This document shows, one piece after another, positions 25,170 through 33,486 of a DNA stretch of 64,000 bases. The notes beneath the pieces were generated by a model. That model was not told the origin of the DNA. It saw only the letters and a list, made by a program, of their open reading frames with translations, and ran no database searches. The DNA is taken from NCBI GenBank assembly GCA_913030825.1, contig CAJWCU010000007.1, forward strand, positions 1 to 64,000. Direction: 5' to 3'. The number at the start of each line of letters is the position of its first letter. Position 1 is the first letter of the stretch. Origin of the DNA: an uncultured Rhodospirillaceae bacterium (GTDB taxonomy: Bacteria; Pseudomonadota; Alphaproteobacteria; Rhodospirillales; Casp-alpha2). A program made the position numbers and the translations under genes.

Positions 25170-25796
25170 TCAGGTCCAGGCCGTCCGGACCTTGTCGCGG
25201 TTCAGTTGCAGCCATTGCAGGCAAATGATGATCGTGCCGTTGTTGATCGTGCCGTCGGCGACAAGGGCGAAGGCCTCTTCCGCCGGCATCGTGAACACGC
25301 GGATATCCTCGTTTTCGTGGTCCAGGCCGTGAATGCCGCCGGCCTTCGAGGCGTCGACCCGACCCAGGTACAGCCTGATGGTCTCCGACGAACAGCCGGG
25401 CGTCACCAGATAATCGGTGATCCGCATGAGGTCCAATAACGCGCAGCCGCTTTCTTCCATGGTTTCACGGGCCGCGACCTCGTCCGGGTGTTCGCCGTCC
25501 TCGACCATGCCGGCGACGGTTTCCGTCAACCAGGGGGAGGGCGGCTTGCCGTCCCAATTGGGCGACGGCGCGCTGGCGGCGGCGCCGACCCGGAATTGTT
25601 CGATCAGCACGACCTCGTCACGAACCGGGTCATAGGGCAGGACGGCGACCGCATGCCCGCGTTCCAGGCATTCACGGGTGACTTCGTCGGTCCAGCCGCC
25701 TTCGAACAGGCGGTGGCGGACCTTCCATTCGTCCATCCGGAAATAGCCTTGGAACGTGGTCTTTCGCGCCACGACCTCTAGATCGTCACTATCCAT
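25170..25796 (-). CDS. nudF: Nudix hydrolase, ADP-ribose pyrophosphatase type
   Basis: A 208-residue Nudix protein. The Nudix box is complete in GMVEDGEHPDEVAARETMEE followed by SG. The N-terminal extension (YFRMDEWKVRHRLFEGGWT) and the motif EQFRVGAA are those of the ADP-ribose pyrophosphatase (NudF/TrgB) group, which converts ADP-ribose to AMP and ribose 5-phosphate. The stop is 37 bp from the convergent crotonase gene. The divergent hydrolase-OsmC gene starts 102 bp away. Confidence 0.88.
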   Translation of the reverse strand: MDSDDLEVVARKTTFQGYFRMDEWKVRHRLFEGGWTDEVTRECLERGHAVAVLPYDPVRDEVVLIEQFRVGAAASAPSPNWDGKPPSPWLTETVAGMVEDGEHPDEVAARETMEESGCALLDLMRITDYLVTPGCSSETIRLYLGRVDASKAGGIHGLDHENEDIRVFTMPAEEAFALVADGTINNGTIIICLQWLQLNRDKVRTAWT

Positions 25797-25898
25797 GGAA
25801 TGTCATTCTTTCCTGTTGGCGCCCGTTCGCACGCGGGCGCTAGTATGGCTGCTCCGAAAGTCATACCAATCCCAAACCATCCATGAAAGGCGACCCGC

Positions 25899-27140
25899 AT
25901 GGCGACCAGTGAGAAAGTGTCCTTCCCCGGAGCATTGGGCGAGACCCTGGCGGCTCGGCTCGATCTGCCGGACGGCGTGCCCAGGGCCTATGCTCTTTGG
26001 GCCCATTGTTTTTCCTGCACCAAGGACGTGTTCGCCGCCTCGCGTGTCGCGCGGTCGCTGACCGAGGCCGGGATCGCTGTCCTGCGGTTCGATTTCACGG
26101 GGCTGGGCGCTTCCGAAGGAGATTTCGCCAATACCAATTTCTCGTCCAACGTCGGCGATCTGGTCGCCGCCGCCGACTGGATGCGCGAGAACCTGCAGGC
26201 CCCGGCGATGCTCTTGGGCCATTCGCTTGGCGGTGCCGCGGTGCTGGTCGCGGCGGGCAAGGTGCCTGAGGCCAAGGCCGTTATCACCATTGGTGCCCCC
26301 GCCGACCCGGGTCACGTCGCCCATCATTTCCAGGGCGCGATCGACGAGATCGAGGCCAAAGGCGAGGCCGAGGTCCTGTTGGTCGGCCGCCCGTTCCGGA
26401 TCAAGAAGCAGTTCCTGGACGATATCCAGGACCAGAACATGCAAGCCGCCATTTCCGGGTTGAAGAAGGCGCTGCTGATCTTTCATTCGCCGGTCGACGC
26501 GACCGTGGGCATCGACAACGCGCAGCGCATTTACGAAGCCGCCAAGCACCCCAAAAGCTTCGTTTCCCTGGACGATGCCGACCACCTGCTGAGCCGCAAG
26601 GAAGACGCCGAATACGTCGCCGGCGTGATCGCCGCATGGGCGCGGCGTTACGTCTGCACGGGCGATGCCGAGGCAGCGCAGGGCAAACCCAACATGGCGC
26701 CGACGGCAGAGCCCGGCACCGTGGTCGTCGAGGAAACGGGGCAGGGCAAATTCCAGAACGCGGTTTCCGTGGGCGGACGGCACGTTCTGTTGGCGGACGA
26801 ACCGCCCGACGTCGGCGGCACGGATACGGGCCCCGGTCCCTACGATTTCCTGCTGACGGCGCTGGGTGCCTGCACGGCGATGACGATCCGCATGTACGCG
26901 GATTTCAAGAAACTGCCGTTGGACAAGGTCCGGGTGGTCCTGAAACACGACAAGGTCCATGCCGAGGATTGCACCGATTGCGAAACGAAGACCGGAAAAC
27001 TCGACCGGATCGTTCGCGACCTGCATTTCGAAGGAGATTTGACGGACGAACAGAAACAGCGGCTCCTGGAAATCGCCGATAAATGCCCGGTCCACAAGAC
27101 CATCCATTCCGAGATCGTAGAAGAAAGCCATCTGGTCTAA
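25899..27140 (+). CDS. Alpha/beta hydrolase-OsmC fusion protein
   Basis: A 413-residue two-domain protein. Residues about 1-250 are an alpha/beta hydrolase with nucleophile S109 (LLGHSLGGAA) and C-terminal DADHLLSRKEDAEYVA containing the acid/His region. Residues about 270-413 are an OsmC/Ohr domain with the two redox cysteines in LTALGACTAMTIRMY and ADKCPVHKTIHSE. OsmC reduces organic hydroperoxides; the fused hydrolase may process or dock lipid substrates. Such fusions are known in Proteobacteria. Extra cysteines in HAEDCTDCETK may bind metal. Confidence 0.93.
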   Translation: MATSEKVSFPGALGETLAARLDLPDGVPRAYALWAHCFSCTKDVFAASRVARSLTEAGIAVLRFDFTGLGASEGDFANTNFSSNVGDLVAAADWMRENLQAPAMLLGHSLGGAAVLVAAGKVPEAKAVITIGAPADPGHVAHHFQGAIDEIEAKGEAEVLLVGRPFRIKKQFLDDIQDQNMQAAISGLKKALLIFHSPVDATVGIDNAQRIYEAAKHPKSFVSLDDADHLLSRKEDAEYVAGVIAAWARRYVCTGDAEAAQGKPNMAPTAEPGTVVVEETGQGKFQNAVSVGGRHVLLADEPPDVGGTDTGPGPYDFLLTALGACTAMTIRMYADFKKLPLDKVRVVLKHDKVHAEDCTDCETKTGKLDRIVRDLHFEGDLTDEQKQRLLEIADKCPVHKTIHSEIVEESHLV

Positions 27141-27189
27141 GCTGACCGGAAACCGAAACGAACCACGCAGACTGGGGAGGACCCACACC

Positions 27190-28221
27190 ATGATGCCCGA
27201 CAAATTGATCCCGACGACGCTGGTCGGCAGCTACCCGCAACCGGCCTGGTTGGTCGACAAGGAAAAGATGCTGGGTTCGGCGCCGCCGCGCGTGCGGATG
27301 AAGGACGTCTGGAAGGTCACGCCGGACGAATTGGAAGAAGCCCAGGACGACGCGACCCTGACCGCGATCCACGATCAGGAACGGGCCGGGATCGATATCC
27401 TGTCCGACGGCGAAGTCCGCCGCGAAAGCTATTTCAACCGCTTCGCCAACGCCCTGGAAGGCATCGACATCGACAATCCGGCGATGGTTCCCAACCGCCG
27501 GGGCGTCGAGGTTCCGGTGCCGCGGGTCAGCGGCGCGATCAAGCGGACCGTACCCGTGCAGGTCCATGACGTGGAATACCTGCGCGCCCATACGACGAAG
27601 CCGATCAAGATCACCATTCCCGGCGCCTTCACCATGGCGAAACTGGCCAAGGACGAATACTACAACGACACCAAGGCCCTGATTTCCGCCTATGCGACGG
27701 CTCTCAACGCGGAAATCCGCGATCTCAAGGCGGCCGGCGCCGATGTCATCCAGATCGACGAACCCTACATGCAGGCCAACCCGGAAGAGGCCGAAAAATA
27801 CGGCATCGACGCGATCAACCAGGCGCTGGACGGGATCGACGGGCCGACCGTCGTGCACCTTTGCTTCGGCTACGCCTACGTAGTGAAGGACAAGCCCGAC
27901 GGCTATTCCTTCCTGCCGCAGTTGGACGCCTGCAACGCCCAAACCATTTCCATCGAAGCGGCGCAGCCCAACCTGGACCCGGCCATCCTGGAAAAGCTGC
28001 CGTCCAAGAAGATCATGTTCGGTGTGCTCAGCCTGGGATCGGAAGAGGTCGAAACCCCCGAACAGATCGCCCAAAGCCTGCGCGGTGCCTTGAACCATAT
28101 TTCGCCGGACCGTCTGATCGCCGCCCCCGACTGCGGCATGAAGTACCTGCCGCGCGAGGTCGCCTTCGACAAATTGAAGGCGATGGTCGACGGGGCGGAA
28201 ATCGTCCGCCGGGACCTCTGA
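27190..28221 (+). CDS. Cobalamin-independent methionine synthase C-terminal-type methyltransferase
   Basis: A 343-residue protein corresponding to the catalytic C-terminal barrel of MetE. Zinc ligands are visible as H223 and C225 (VVHLCFGY) and C315 (IAAPDCGMKYLP). The N-terminal MetE half is absent, as in the stand-alone MetE-like proteins that make methionine from other methyl donors or act in catabolism. The ATG follows GGGGAGG. A degraded copy of its last 33 codons lies at 30356-30457, beyond the next gene. A 15-bp dyad (TTAAGCGGCGCTTAA, 28234-28248) follows its stop. Confidence 0.88.
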   Translation: MMPDKLIPTTLVGSYPQPAWLVDKEKMLGSAPPRVRMKDVWKVTPDELEEAQDDATLTAIHDQERAGIDILSDGEVRRESYFNRFANALEGIDIDNPAMVPNRRGVEVPVPRVSGAIKRTVPVQVHDVEYLRAHTTKPIKITIPGAFTMAKLAKDEYYNDTKALISAYATALNAEIRDLKAAGADVIQIDEPYMQANPEEAEKYGIDAINQALDGIDGPTVVHLCFGYAYVVKDKPDGYSFLPQLDACNAQTISIEAAQPNLDPAILEKLPSKKIMFGVLSLGSEEVETPEQIAQSLRGALNHISPDRLIAAPDCGMKYLPREVAFDKLKAMVDGAEIVRRDL

Positions 28222-28233
28222 TCGTGCTAATAT

Positions 28234-28248
28234 TTAAGCGGCGCTTAA
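28234..28248. repeat. Perfect 15-bp dyad after the methyltransferase gene
   Basis: TTAAGCGGCGCTTAA has 7-bp arms around a central G. With a single-base centre it is more like a protein-binding site than a terminator. It lies about 70 bp before the RpoN-type promoter of the first chemoreceptor, where an activator could bind. Confidence 0.4.
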
Positions 28249-28315
28249 GAGGGGGACCTGACCGGATAAGCGATGGTTTTTCGCCCCGGAGATTTGAACT
28301 GCCTGCATACAGATT

Positions 28316-28332
28316 TTGGCATTGATCTTGCG
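28316..28332 (+). promoter_or_regulatory. RpoN (-24/-12) promoter of the first chemoreceptor
   Basis: TTGGCATTGATCTTGCG matches the sigma-54 consensus TTGGCAC-N5-TTGCW at all positions but two, with the required GG-N10-GC spacing (28318-28319 and 28330-28331). The start codon is 48 bp downstream. The same element occurs before the second chemoreceptor. Confidence 0.7.
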
Positions 28333-28379
28333 TTCACCGCGTAACTCGCAATGAAGCCAGTTCCTCGGGAGAAATTTTC

Positions 28380-30359
28380 ATGCTCCGCCTAAGCAATCTG
28401 TCTATCGCTAAAAAACTACTGCTCATCATTCCACTTGTTATCGGTGGGAGTGCCGTCCTCGTCGGTTCCAGCCTCCTGGGGCTGCGAAGCAATCTTTACG
28501 ATGCCCGTCTTGAGCAAACCCGAGCGGTGGTCGAGGTTGCGTTGTCGTTTGTCTCCCAATATGGCGACCGCGCCGCCCTGGGGCAGATGAGCGATGAGGA
28601 AGCGAAGGAAGCGGCTAAAACCGCGATCGGTTCACTGCGGTATGCAGGCGGCGAGTATTTTTGGATCAATGACATGAATGCGGTCATGGTCATGCATCCG
28701 ATCAAGCCGAAACTGAACGGCAAGGATCTGATGGAGTTCAAAGATCCAAACGGCGTTCAGTTGTTTAAGGAAATGGTCGCCAAGGTGAAATCGAGCGGGG
28801 CGGGGGAAGTCGCCTATCACTGGCCGAAGCCGGGTTTTGAGAACCCGGTGGCGAAAATTTCCTATGTTGCAGGCTATAAGCCCTGGGGATGGGTCATCGG
28901 ATCCGGTGTCTATTTGGATAGCGTCGAAGCCGTCTTTCTTAGCGAAGTGACGAAACACTCGATCGAAGCCCTGATTATCACAGGCTTGGTCATCCTTGCG
29001 TTGGTCTTGATCTCGCGTGGCATTTCTCGGCCGATCGGGGCGATGACGGGCGCGATGATCAAATTGGCCGGTGGGGATAACCAGACGGAAATTCCCGGCC
29101 TCGGACGCGGCGATGAAATCGGCTCGATGGCTGACGCGGTGCAGGTGTTCAAGGACAATGCCCTTGAGGTCGAGCGCATGACCCGCCAGCGGGACGCTGA
29201 TCAGCGGCGTACCCAGCGGAACCTGAAGAACGAACTGATCGCCCTGAACAATGCCCTCGAGGCAGAAGTCACGGCCGCTGTTAGCGTGGTCGTCGGCCGT
29301 TCGGACGCGATGCAGACATCGGCGGGTACCATGGCCTCGACGGCGGACCGCAGCAACGAACAGGCTCTGGCGGTGACGGCGGCGGCGGAAGAGGCGGCAG
29401 CCAATGTGCAGACCGTCGCCTCGGCGGCCGAGGAACTGTCGTCGTCGATCCAGGAAATCTCGCGTCAGGTGTCGCAGGCTTCGGGCATCGCCACCGACGC
29501 CATGACCCAGGCGGATCAGTCCAGCGAGCAGATCCGGGGTCTGGCCGAGGTTGCCCAGTCGATCGGCGAGGTCGTGAACCTGATCAACGATATCGCCGAA
29601 CAGACCAACCTGCTGGCTCTCAACGCGACGATCGAGGCGGCCCGCGCCGGCGAGGCCGGAAAGGGCTTTGCCGTGGTCGCCGCCGAGGTCAAGAACCTGG
29701 CCAACCAGACGGCCAAGGCGACCGAACAGATCGGCAGCCAGGTGCAAGGCATCCAGGACGCGACCCGAGACGCCGTCAAGGTGAACCAGAGCATTTCGGA
29801 GATCATCAACAAGATCAACGAGATCACCGCCAATGTCGCCTCGGCCGTCGAGGAACAGGGGGCGGCGACGCAGGAGATCGCCCGCAACGTCGAACAGGCG
29901 GCAAGCGGCACGTCCGAGGTCTCCGGGACCATGACCCTGGTCAGTCAGGCCGTGCAGGAAACCCAGACGGCGGCCCAGGAACAGGTATCGGCCGCGCAAT
30001 CCGTCAAGGAAACGGTTGAGGATATGAACGCCCAGATCACCTCGATCCTGGAAAAGAGCCAGGATCCAGAGCTTTCCCGTCGCCATACCGTGAACCTGGC
30101 GGTCAAGGTCGAGATCGGGGGCGTTACCAAAGACTGCCTGATGAACTCGGTGGCCCGCAGCGGCGCCGCCGTTCTGGATCGGGCGATCGGTGGCGATGCG
30201 GGGGATACGTTCTCCATCACCATGCCCAACGTGGGGCAGATCGGCGGTCGGATCATCGCCGTGTCGGATGGGGCGACCCATGTCCTGTTCGACATGGACG
30301 ACGATCAGGATGCGGCGCTTGGACGCTTCATCGGTGACCGGGCGGGGCAGGCGGCCTGA
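28380..30359 (+). CDS. Methyl-accepting chemotaxis protein with single Cache sensor and C-terminal PilZ-like domain
   Basis: A 659-residue transmembrane chemoreceptor. TM1 (about 11-35) and TM2 (about 197-215) flank a periplasmic single-Cache domain containing [15 protein letters not shown] and [19 protein letters not shown] (about 216-270) and the signalling coiled coil follow, with the hairpin tip [20 protein letters not shown]. The last 95 residues (from [12 protein letters not shown]) look like a PilZ domain with the paired arginines and a degenerate NxSxxG (NSVARSG), as in Azospirillum Tlp1, which senses c-di-GMP there. Its TGA stop falls inside the methyltransferase remnant. The promoter is RpoN-type. 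Confidence 0.92.
   Translation: MLRLSNLSIAKKLLLIIPLVIGGSAVLVGSSLLGLRSNLYDARLEQTRAVVEVALSFVSQYGDRAALGQMSDEEAKEAAKTAIGSLRYAGGEYFWINDMNAVMVMHPIKPKLNGKDLMEFKDPNGVQLFKEMVAKVKSSGAGEVAYHWPKPGFENPVAKISYVAGYKPWGWVIGSGVYLDSVEAVFLSEVTKHSIEALIITGLVILALVLISRGISRPIGAMTGAMIKLAGGDNQTEIPGLGRGDEIGSMADAVQVFKDNALEVERMTRQRDADQRRTQRNLKNELIALNNALEAEVTAAVSVVVGRSDAMQTSAGTMASTADRSNEQALAVTAAAEEAAANVQTVASAAEELSSSIQEISRQVSQASGIATDAMTQADQSSEQIRGLAEVAQSIGEVVNLINDIAEQTNLLALNATIEAARAGEAGKGFAVVAAEVKNLANQTAKATEQIGSQVQGIQDATRDAVKVNQSISEIINKINEITANVASAVEEQGAATQEIARNVEQAASGTSEVSGTMTLVSQAVQETQTAAQEQVSAAQSVKETVEDMNAQITSILEKSQDPELSRRHTVNLAVKVEIGGVTKDCLMNSVARSGAAVLDRAIGGDAGDTFSITMPNVGQIGGRIIAVSDGATHVLFDMDDDQDAALGRFIGDRAGQAA
29061..30359 (+). 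repeat. Direct repeat, copy 1: 3' half of chemoreceptor gene
   Basis: This segment, coding for HAMP, signalling and PilZ-like parts, is repeated at 31811-33109 with a constant offset of 2750 bp, so there is no net insertion or deletion over 1299 bp. Most differences are at third codon positions. The stop codons differ: TGA here, TAA in copy 2. Confidence 0.85.
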
Positions 30360-30457
30360 TCGCGGCACCCGACGGCGGGATAAAGTAGATGCGCCGAGAC
30401 ATTGCGTTCGGAAAACTGAAGGCGATGATTGAAGGGGCGGAAATCGTCCGTAAGTAG
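30356..30457 (+). pseudogene. Degraded 3' end of a MetE-like methyltransferase gene
   Basis: Read from 30356, the 33 codons give [10 protein letters not shown], a TAG stop, then MRRDIAFGKLKAMIEGAEIV and RK before a second stop. They align without gaps to the last 35 codons of the methyltransferase at 28114-28221, with 22 of 33 identical. The zinc Cys (C315) has become Gly and the Tyr after GMK is a stop, so it cannot be functional. It begins inside the stop codon of the first chemoreceptor, which suggests a duplication junction. Confidence 0.8.
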
Positions 30458-30573
30458 CTTAAATAAGGGGTAGTGAACTTCCGCCCCAAGGCGGGAGCAA
30501 TGGCGCCGGGGCGGGTGAGATATCCGCCCGGGTGCCATCAGCGGCGCGCGCGGCAGCCGTCACGTTCATCGAA

Positions 30574-30590
30574 TTGGCATCATTGTTGCG
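30574..30590 (+). promoter_or_regulatory. RpoN (-24/-12) promoter of the second chemoreceptor
   Basis: TTGGCATCATTGTTGCG has GG-N10-GC spacing (30576-30577 and 30588-30589) and the same two deviations from the sigma-54 consensus as the element at 28316-28332. The start codon lies 69 bp downstream. The flanking bases differ from those of the first promoter. Confidence 0.7.
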
Positions 30591-30658
30591 ATCCCGTGTC
30601 CAAAGTTTCGAGTATTTCTCGGTTTTTTGGGCTTTTCTTATCGGATAGGGGTGCGCGT

Positions 30659-33109
30659 ATGTCTGACGTAAGCAGCGGCGGCTTCTTCGCCAATCTTAAA
30701 ATCGGCAATAAAATCATTGCTTTGACGCTGGTGTTCGGGCTCGTCCCGGCCGGGGGGCTGATGGGGATTCTGTTCAGTCAGTATGAACCGTTCCACGTCA
30801 AATTGAGTGCCGATCTGGCAGTCACCGCGCGAAAAGCGATTGAGGTCGTCGACCGCAACCTGTTCGAACGCTATGGCGACGTTCAGGCGTTCGGGCTCAA
30901 TACGGCGGCGGTGTCGCCTGCCAACCACGGCAACCGGGATGCCGGTAATCCCCTGATCCGGGCGATGAATGGCTATATGACCGGCTACGGCATCTACAAA
31001 CTGATGGTGCTGGTGGATCCGAACGGCAAGGTTCTTGCGGTCAACACGGTCGACGGCAAGGGCAAATCCCTGAAGAAGGACGCCTTGGACGCGTTGTATC
31101 AAAAGTCGTTCGCGGATGAGGCCTGGCTGAAGAACGCTGTCGCCGGCAAATTTCTCGAGGGCACGAACGGCCTGACCGGCACGGTGGTCGAAGACCCGCG
31201 AGTCGACCCGGTTATCGAATCGGTCTACGGCCCGGGCCAGTACACCATGGTTTTTGCGGCGCCGGTTACAAACGCGGACGGCGTCACTGTCGGGATTTGG
31301 GCGAATTACGCCGATTTCGGGCTGGTTGAGGATATCTTCGCCTCCTTCCACAAGGAATTCGCCGATGCGGGGCAGCCCGAGGCCGAATTGACCATGCTGG
31401 ATCGCAAGGGCGTGGTGCTTGTCGACTACGATCCGAAGGCTCAGGGGTGGACCCAATATCCCCGCGACATGAAGGTTATCGGCCAACTGAATTTGGCTGA
31501 AAATGGCGTGGAAGCGGCGGTTTTGGCGGTCGAAGGAAAGACCGGGTCGCTGACGGAATCCTTCCATGCACGGAAGAAGATCAATCAGGTCGCCGGATAT
31601 GCCTATACCAAGGGCGGGTACGATTACCCTGGTCTGGGATGGTCCGCACTGGTTCGCCTGCCGGCGGATACGGCTTTCGCGATTTGGGATACCACCATTC
31701 GTGAAATGCTTATCGCTTTGGCCATCGCGGCTGTCGCCGTGGTGTTCGGTGGTTTCTTGTTCGGCGCTCTCCTCTCACGGCCCATCGTCAACATGACCGA
31801 TGCAATGCTGAAACTGGCCGGTGGGGACAACCAGACGCAGGTTCCCGGCCTCGGGCGGGGCGATGAAATCGGCTCCATGGCCGATGCGGTCCAGGTGTTC
31901 AAGGACAATGCGCAGGAAGTCGAGCGCATGACTCGTCAGCGGGAAGCCGACCAACGCCGCACTCAGCGAAATCTGCAGAACGAATTGATGGCGCTGAACA
32001 ATGCGCTGGAAGCGGAAATCACCGGCGCCGTCGCAAATGTGGTCGGCCGGTCCGACGTCATGCAGTCTTCGGCCGGGAGCATGGCCGAGACGGCGGAGCG
32101 CAGCAACGAACAGGCTCTGGCCGTGACGGCGGCTGCCGAAGAAGCGGCGGCCAACGTGCAAACCGTCGCCTCGGCGGCGGAAGAACTGTCGTCGTCGATC
32201 CAGGAAATCTCGCGCCAGGTGTCGCAGGCGTCCGGTATTGCGACCGATGCAATGGCCCAGGCGGATCAGTCCAGCGAACAGATCCGCGGGCTGGCCGACG
32301 TCGCCCAGTCGATCGGCGAGGTCGTGAACCTGATCAACGATATCGCCGAGCAGACCAACCTGTTGGCCCTCAACGCGACCATTGAGGCCGCCCGCGCCGG
32401 CGAGGCCGGCAAGGGCTTTGCCGTCGTCGCCGCCGAGGTCAAGAACCTGGCCAACCAGACCGCCAAGGCGACCGAACAGATCGGAAGCCAGGTACAGGGT
32501 ATCCAGGACGCCACCCAGGACGCGGTAAAGGTCAACCAGAGCATTTCCGAGATCATCAACAAGATCAACGAGATCACGGCCAATGTCGCCTCCGCCGTCG
32601 AGGAACAGGGTGCGGCGACGCAGGAAATCGCGCGCAACGTCGAACAGGCGGCCAGCGGTACGTCCGAAGTGTCCGGCACCATGACCCTGGTCAGCCAGGC
32701 CGTCCAGGAGACCCAGACGGCGGCCCAGGACCAGGTTGAGGCCGCGCGCTCGGTCAAAGAAACGGTCGAGGCCATGAACGCCCAGATCACCGACATTCTG
32801 GAAAAAAGCCAGGATACGGAGCTGTCCCGCCGTCATACCGTGAACCTCGCGGTCAAGGCCGAACGGGACGGGGTTTCCAAGGACTGCCTGATGAACTCGG
32901 TCTCGCGCGGCGGGGCCGCCGTGCTGGACCGGGCGATCGGCGGCGGCGCCGGCGATACGTTCACGCTGAGCATCCCCGGCGTGGGCCAGGTCGACGGTCG
33001 GATCATTGCCTTGTCCGAAGGGGCGACGCATGTCCTGTTCGATCTGGACGACGATCTGAACGCCGCGCTCGGCAAGTTCATTTCCGAGCGGGTTGGGCGA
33101 GCGGCCTAA
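30659..33109 (+). CDS. Methyl-accepting chemotaxis protein with large Cache-type sensor and C-terminal PilZ-like domain
   Basis: An 816-residue chemoreceptor. TM1 (about 18-40) is followed by a periplasmic domain of some 330 residues, probably a double Cache (YKLMVLVDPNGKVLAVNTVD and ELTMLDRKGVVLVDYDP). TM2 is near 350-370. The HAMP, signalling and PilZ-like parts are almost the same as in the preceding receptor, while the sensors share no visible similarity. The ATG at 30659 gives the usual short cytoplasmic start before TM1. It has an RpoN-type promoter of its own and a hairpin terminator. Confidence 0.92.
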   Translation: MSDVSSGGFFANLKIGNKIIALTLVFGLVPAGGLMGILFSQYEPFHVKLSADLAVTARKAIEVVDRNLFERYGDVQAFGLNTAAVSPANHGNRDAGNPLIRAMNGYMTGYGIYKLMVLVDPNGKVLAVNTVDGKGKSLKKDALDALYQKSFADEAWLKNAVAGKFLEGTNGLTGTVVEDPRVDPVIESVYGPGQYTMVFAAPVTNADGVTVGIWANYADFGLVEDIFASFHKEFADAGQPEAELTMLDRKGVVLVDYDPKAQGWTQYPRDMKVIGQLNLAENGVEAAVLAVEGKTGSLTESFHARKKINQVAGYAYTKGGYDYPGLGWSALVRLPADTAFAIWDTTIREMLIALAIAAVAVVFGGFLFGALLSRPIVNMTDAMLKLAGGDNQTQVPGLGRGDEIGSMADAVQVFKDNAQEVERMTRQREADQRRTQRNLQNELMALNNALEAEITGAVANVVGRSDVMQSSAGSMAETAERSNEQALAVTAAAEEAAANVQTVASAAEELSSSIQEISRQVSQASGIATDAMAQADQSSEQIRGLADVAQSIGEVVNLINDIAEQTNLLALNATIEAARAGEAGKGFAVVAAEVKNLANQTAKATEQIGSQVQGIQDATQDAVKVNQSISEIINKINEITANVASAVEEQGAATQEIARNVEQAASGTSEVSGTMTLVSQAVQETQTAAQDQVEAARSVKETVEAMNAQITDILEKSQDTELSRRHTVNLAVKAERDGVSKDCLMNSVSRGGAAVLDRAIGGGAGDTFTLSIPGVGQVDGRIIALSEGATHVLFDLDDDLNAALGKFISERVGRAA
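31811..33109 (+). repeat. Direct repeat, copy 2: 3' half of chemoreceptor gene
   Basis: Partner of 29061-30359 at a fixed offset of 2750 bp. It ends in GCGGCCTAA, whereas copy 1 ends GCGGCCTGA; the change is explained if copy 1 was joined to the methyltransferase segment at this point. Confidence 0.85.
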
Positions 33110-33128
33110 GCAGAGAGAACAGAAATCA

Positions 33129-33166
33129 AAAAATCGAATATCATTCATAAAAAGAATTCGATTTTT
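33129..33166 (+). terminator. Terminator after the second chemoreceptor
   Basis: AAAAATCGAAT (33129-33139) and ATTCGATTTTT (33156-33166) are perfect 11-bp inverted arms around a 16-base loop, 19 bases after the stop. The arms end in A and T runs, so it could work in both directions, though the stem is AT-rich. Confidence 0.6.
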
Positions 33167-33256
33167 CATCTGTCTTGTCGGGAGTATTAACACTCTCACC
33201 GGCATCGGGCCGGTACCCGCGCCGGCGATAACCCGGCGTATGCAAAGGCAAAACAG

Positions 33257-33361
33257 ATGTTCTCTCGCACCAAACCGTCGACCGCCGCCGCCAAACCGGC
33301 TGCGAAACCCGCTTCTCCCGCCAAGCCGGCCGTCAAAGCCGCGCCCGCGAAGAAGAAGTAG
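33257..33361 (+). CDS. Micro-ORF: 34-residue Lys/Ala/Pro-rich peptide
   Basis: MFSRTKPSTAAAKPAAKPAS continues with PAKPAVKAAPAKKK and stops before a strong terminator. The peptide is highly basic and resembles the tails of histone H1-like bacterial proteins and the tail of the trigger factor at 46752-46892. AAAGG lies 8 bases before the ATG. The tight fit between ribosome site, frame and terminator argues for a real gene, possibly nucleic-acid binding. Low-complexity frames arise easily in GC-rich DNA, so certainty is limited. Confidence 0.5.
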   Translation: MFSRTKPSTAAAKPAAKPASPAKPAVKAAPAKKK

Positions 33362-33419
33362 CGTCCGGTTTCCGGTCGCCGTATCCGGCGGCCGCGTGAA
33401 CGATTGTATGAAAATGAAG

Positions 33420-33452
33420 AAGGCCGCCGGTATCCCGCCCGGCGGCCTTTTT
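33420..33452. terminator. Strong Rho-independent terminator
   Basis: AAGGCCGCCGG (33420-33430) pairs perfectly with CCGGCGGCCTT (33439-33449) and runs into TTTTT (33448-33452). It lies between convergent genes and has A-rich flanking on the other side, so it can serve both the micro-ORF and the leftward CopD-like gene. Confidence 0.85.
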
Positions 33453-33486
33453 CGTTATTTGCGGCGCGGGTCCCGAGGTGTCGGGA

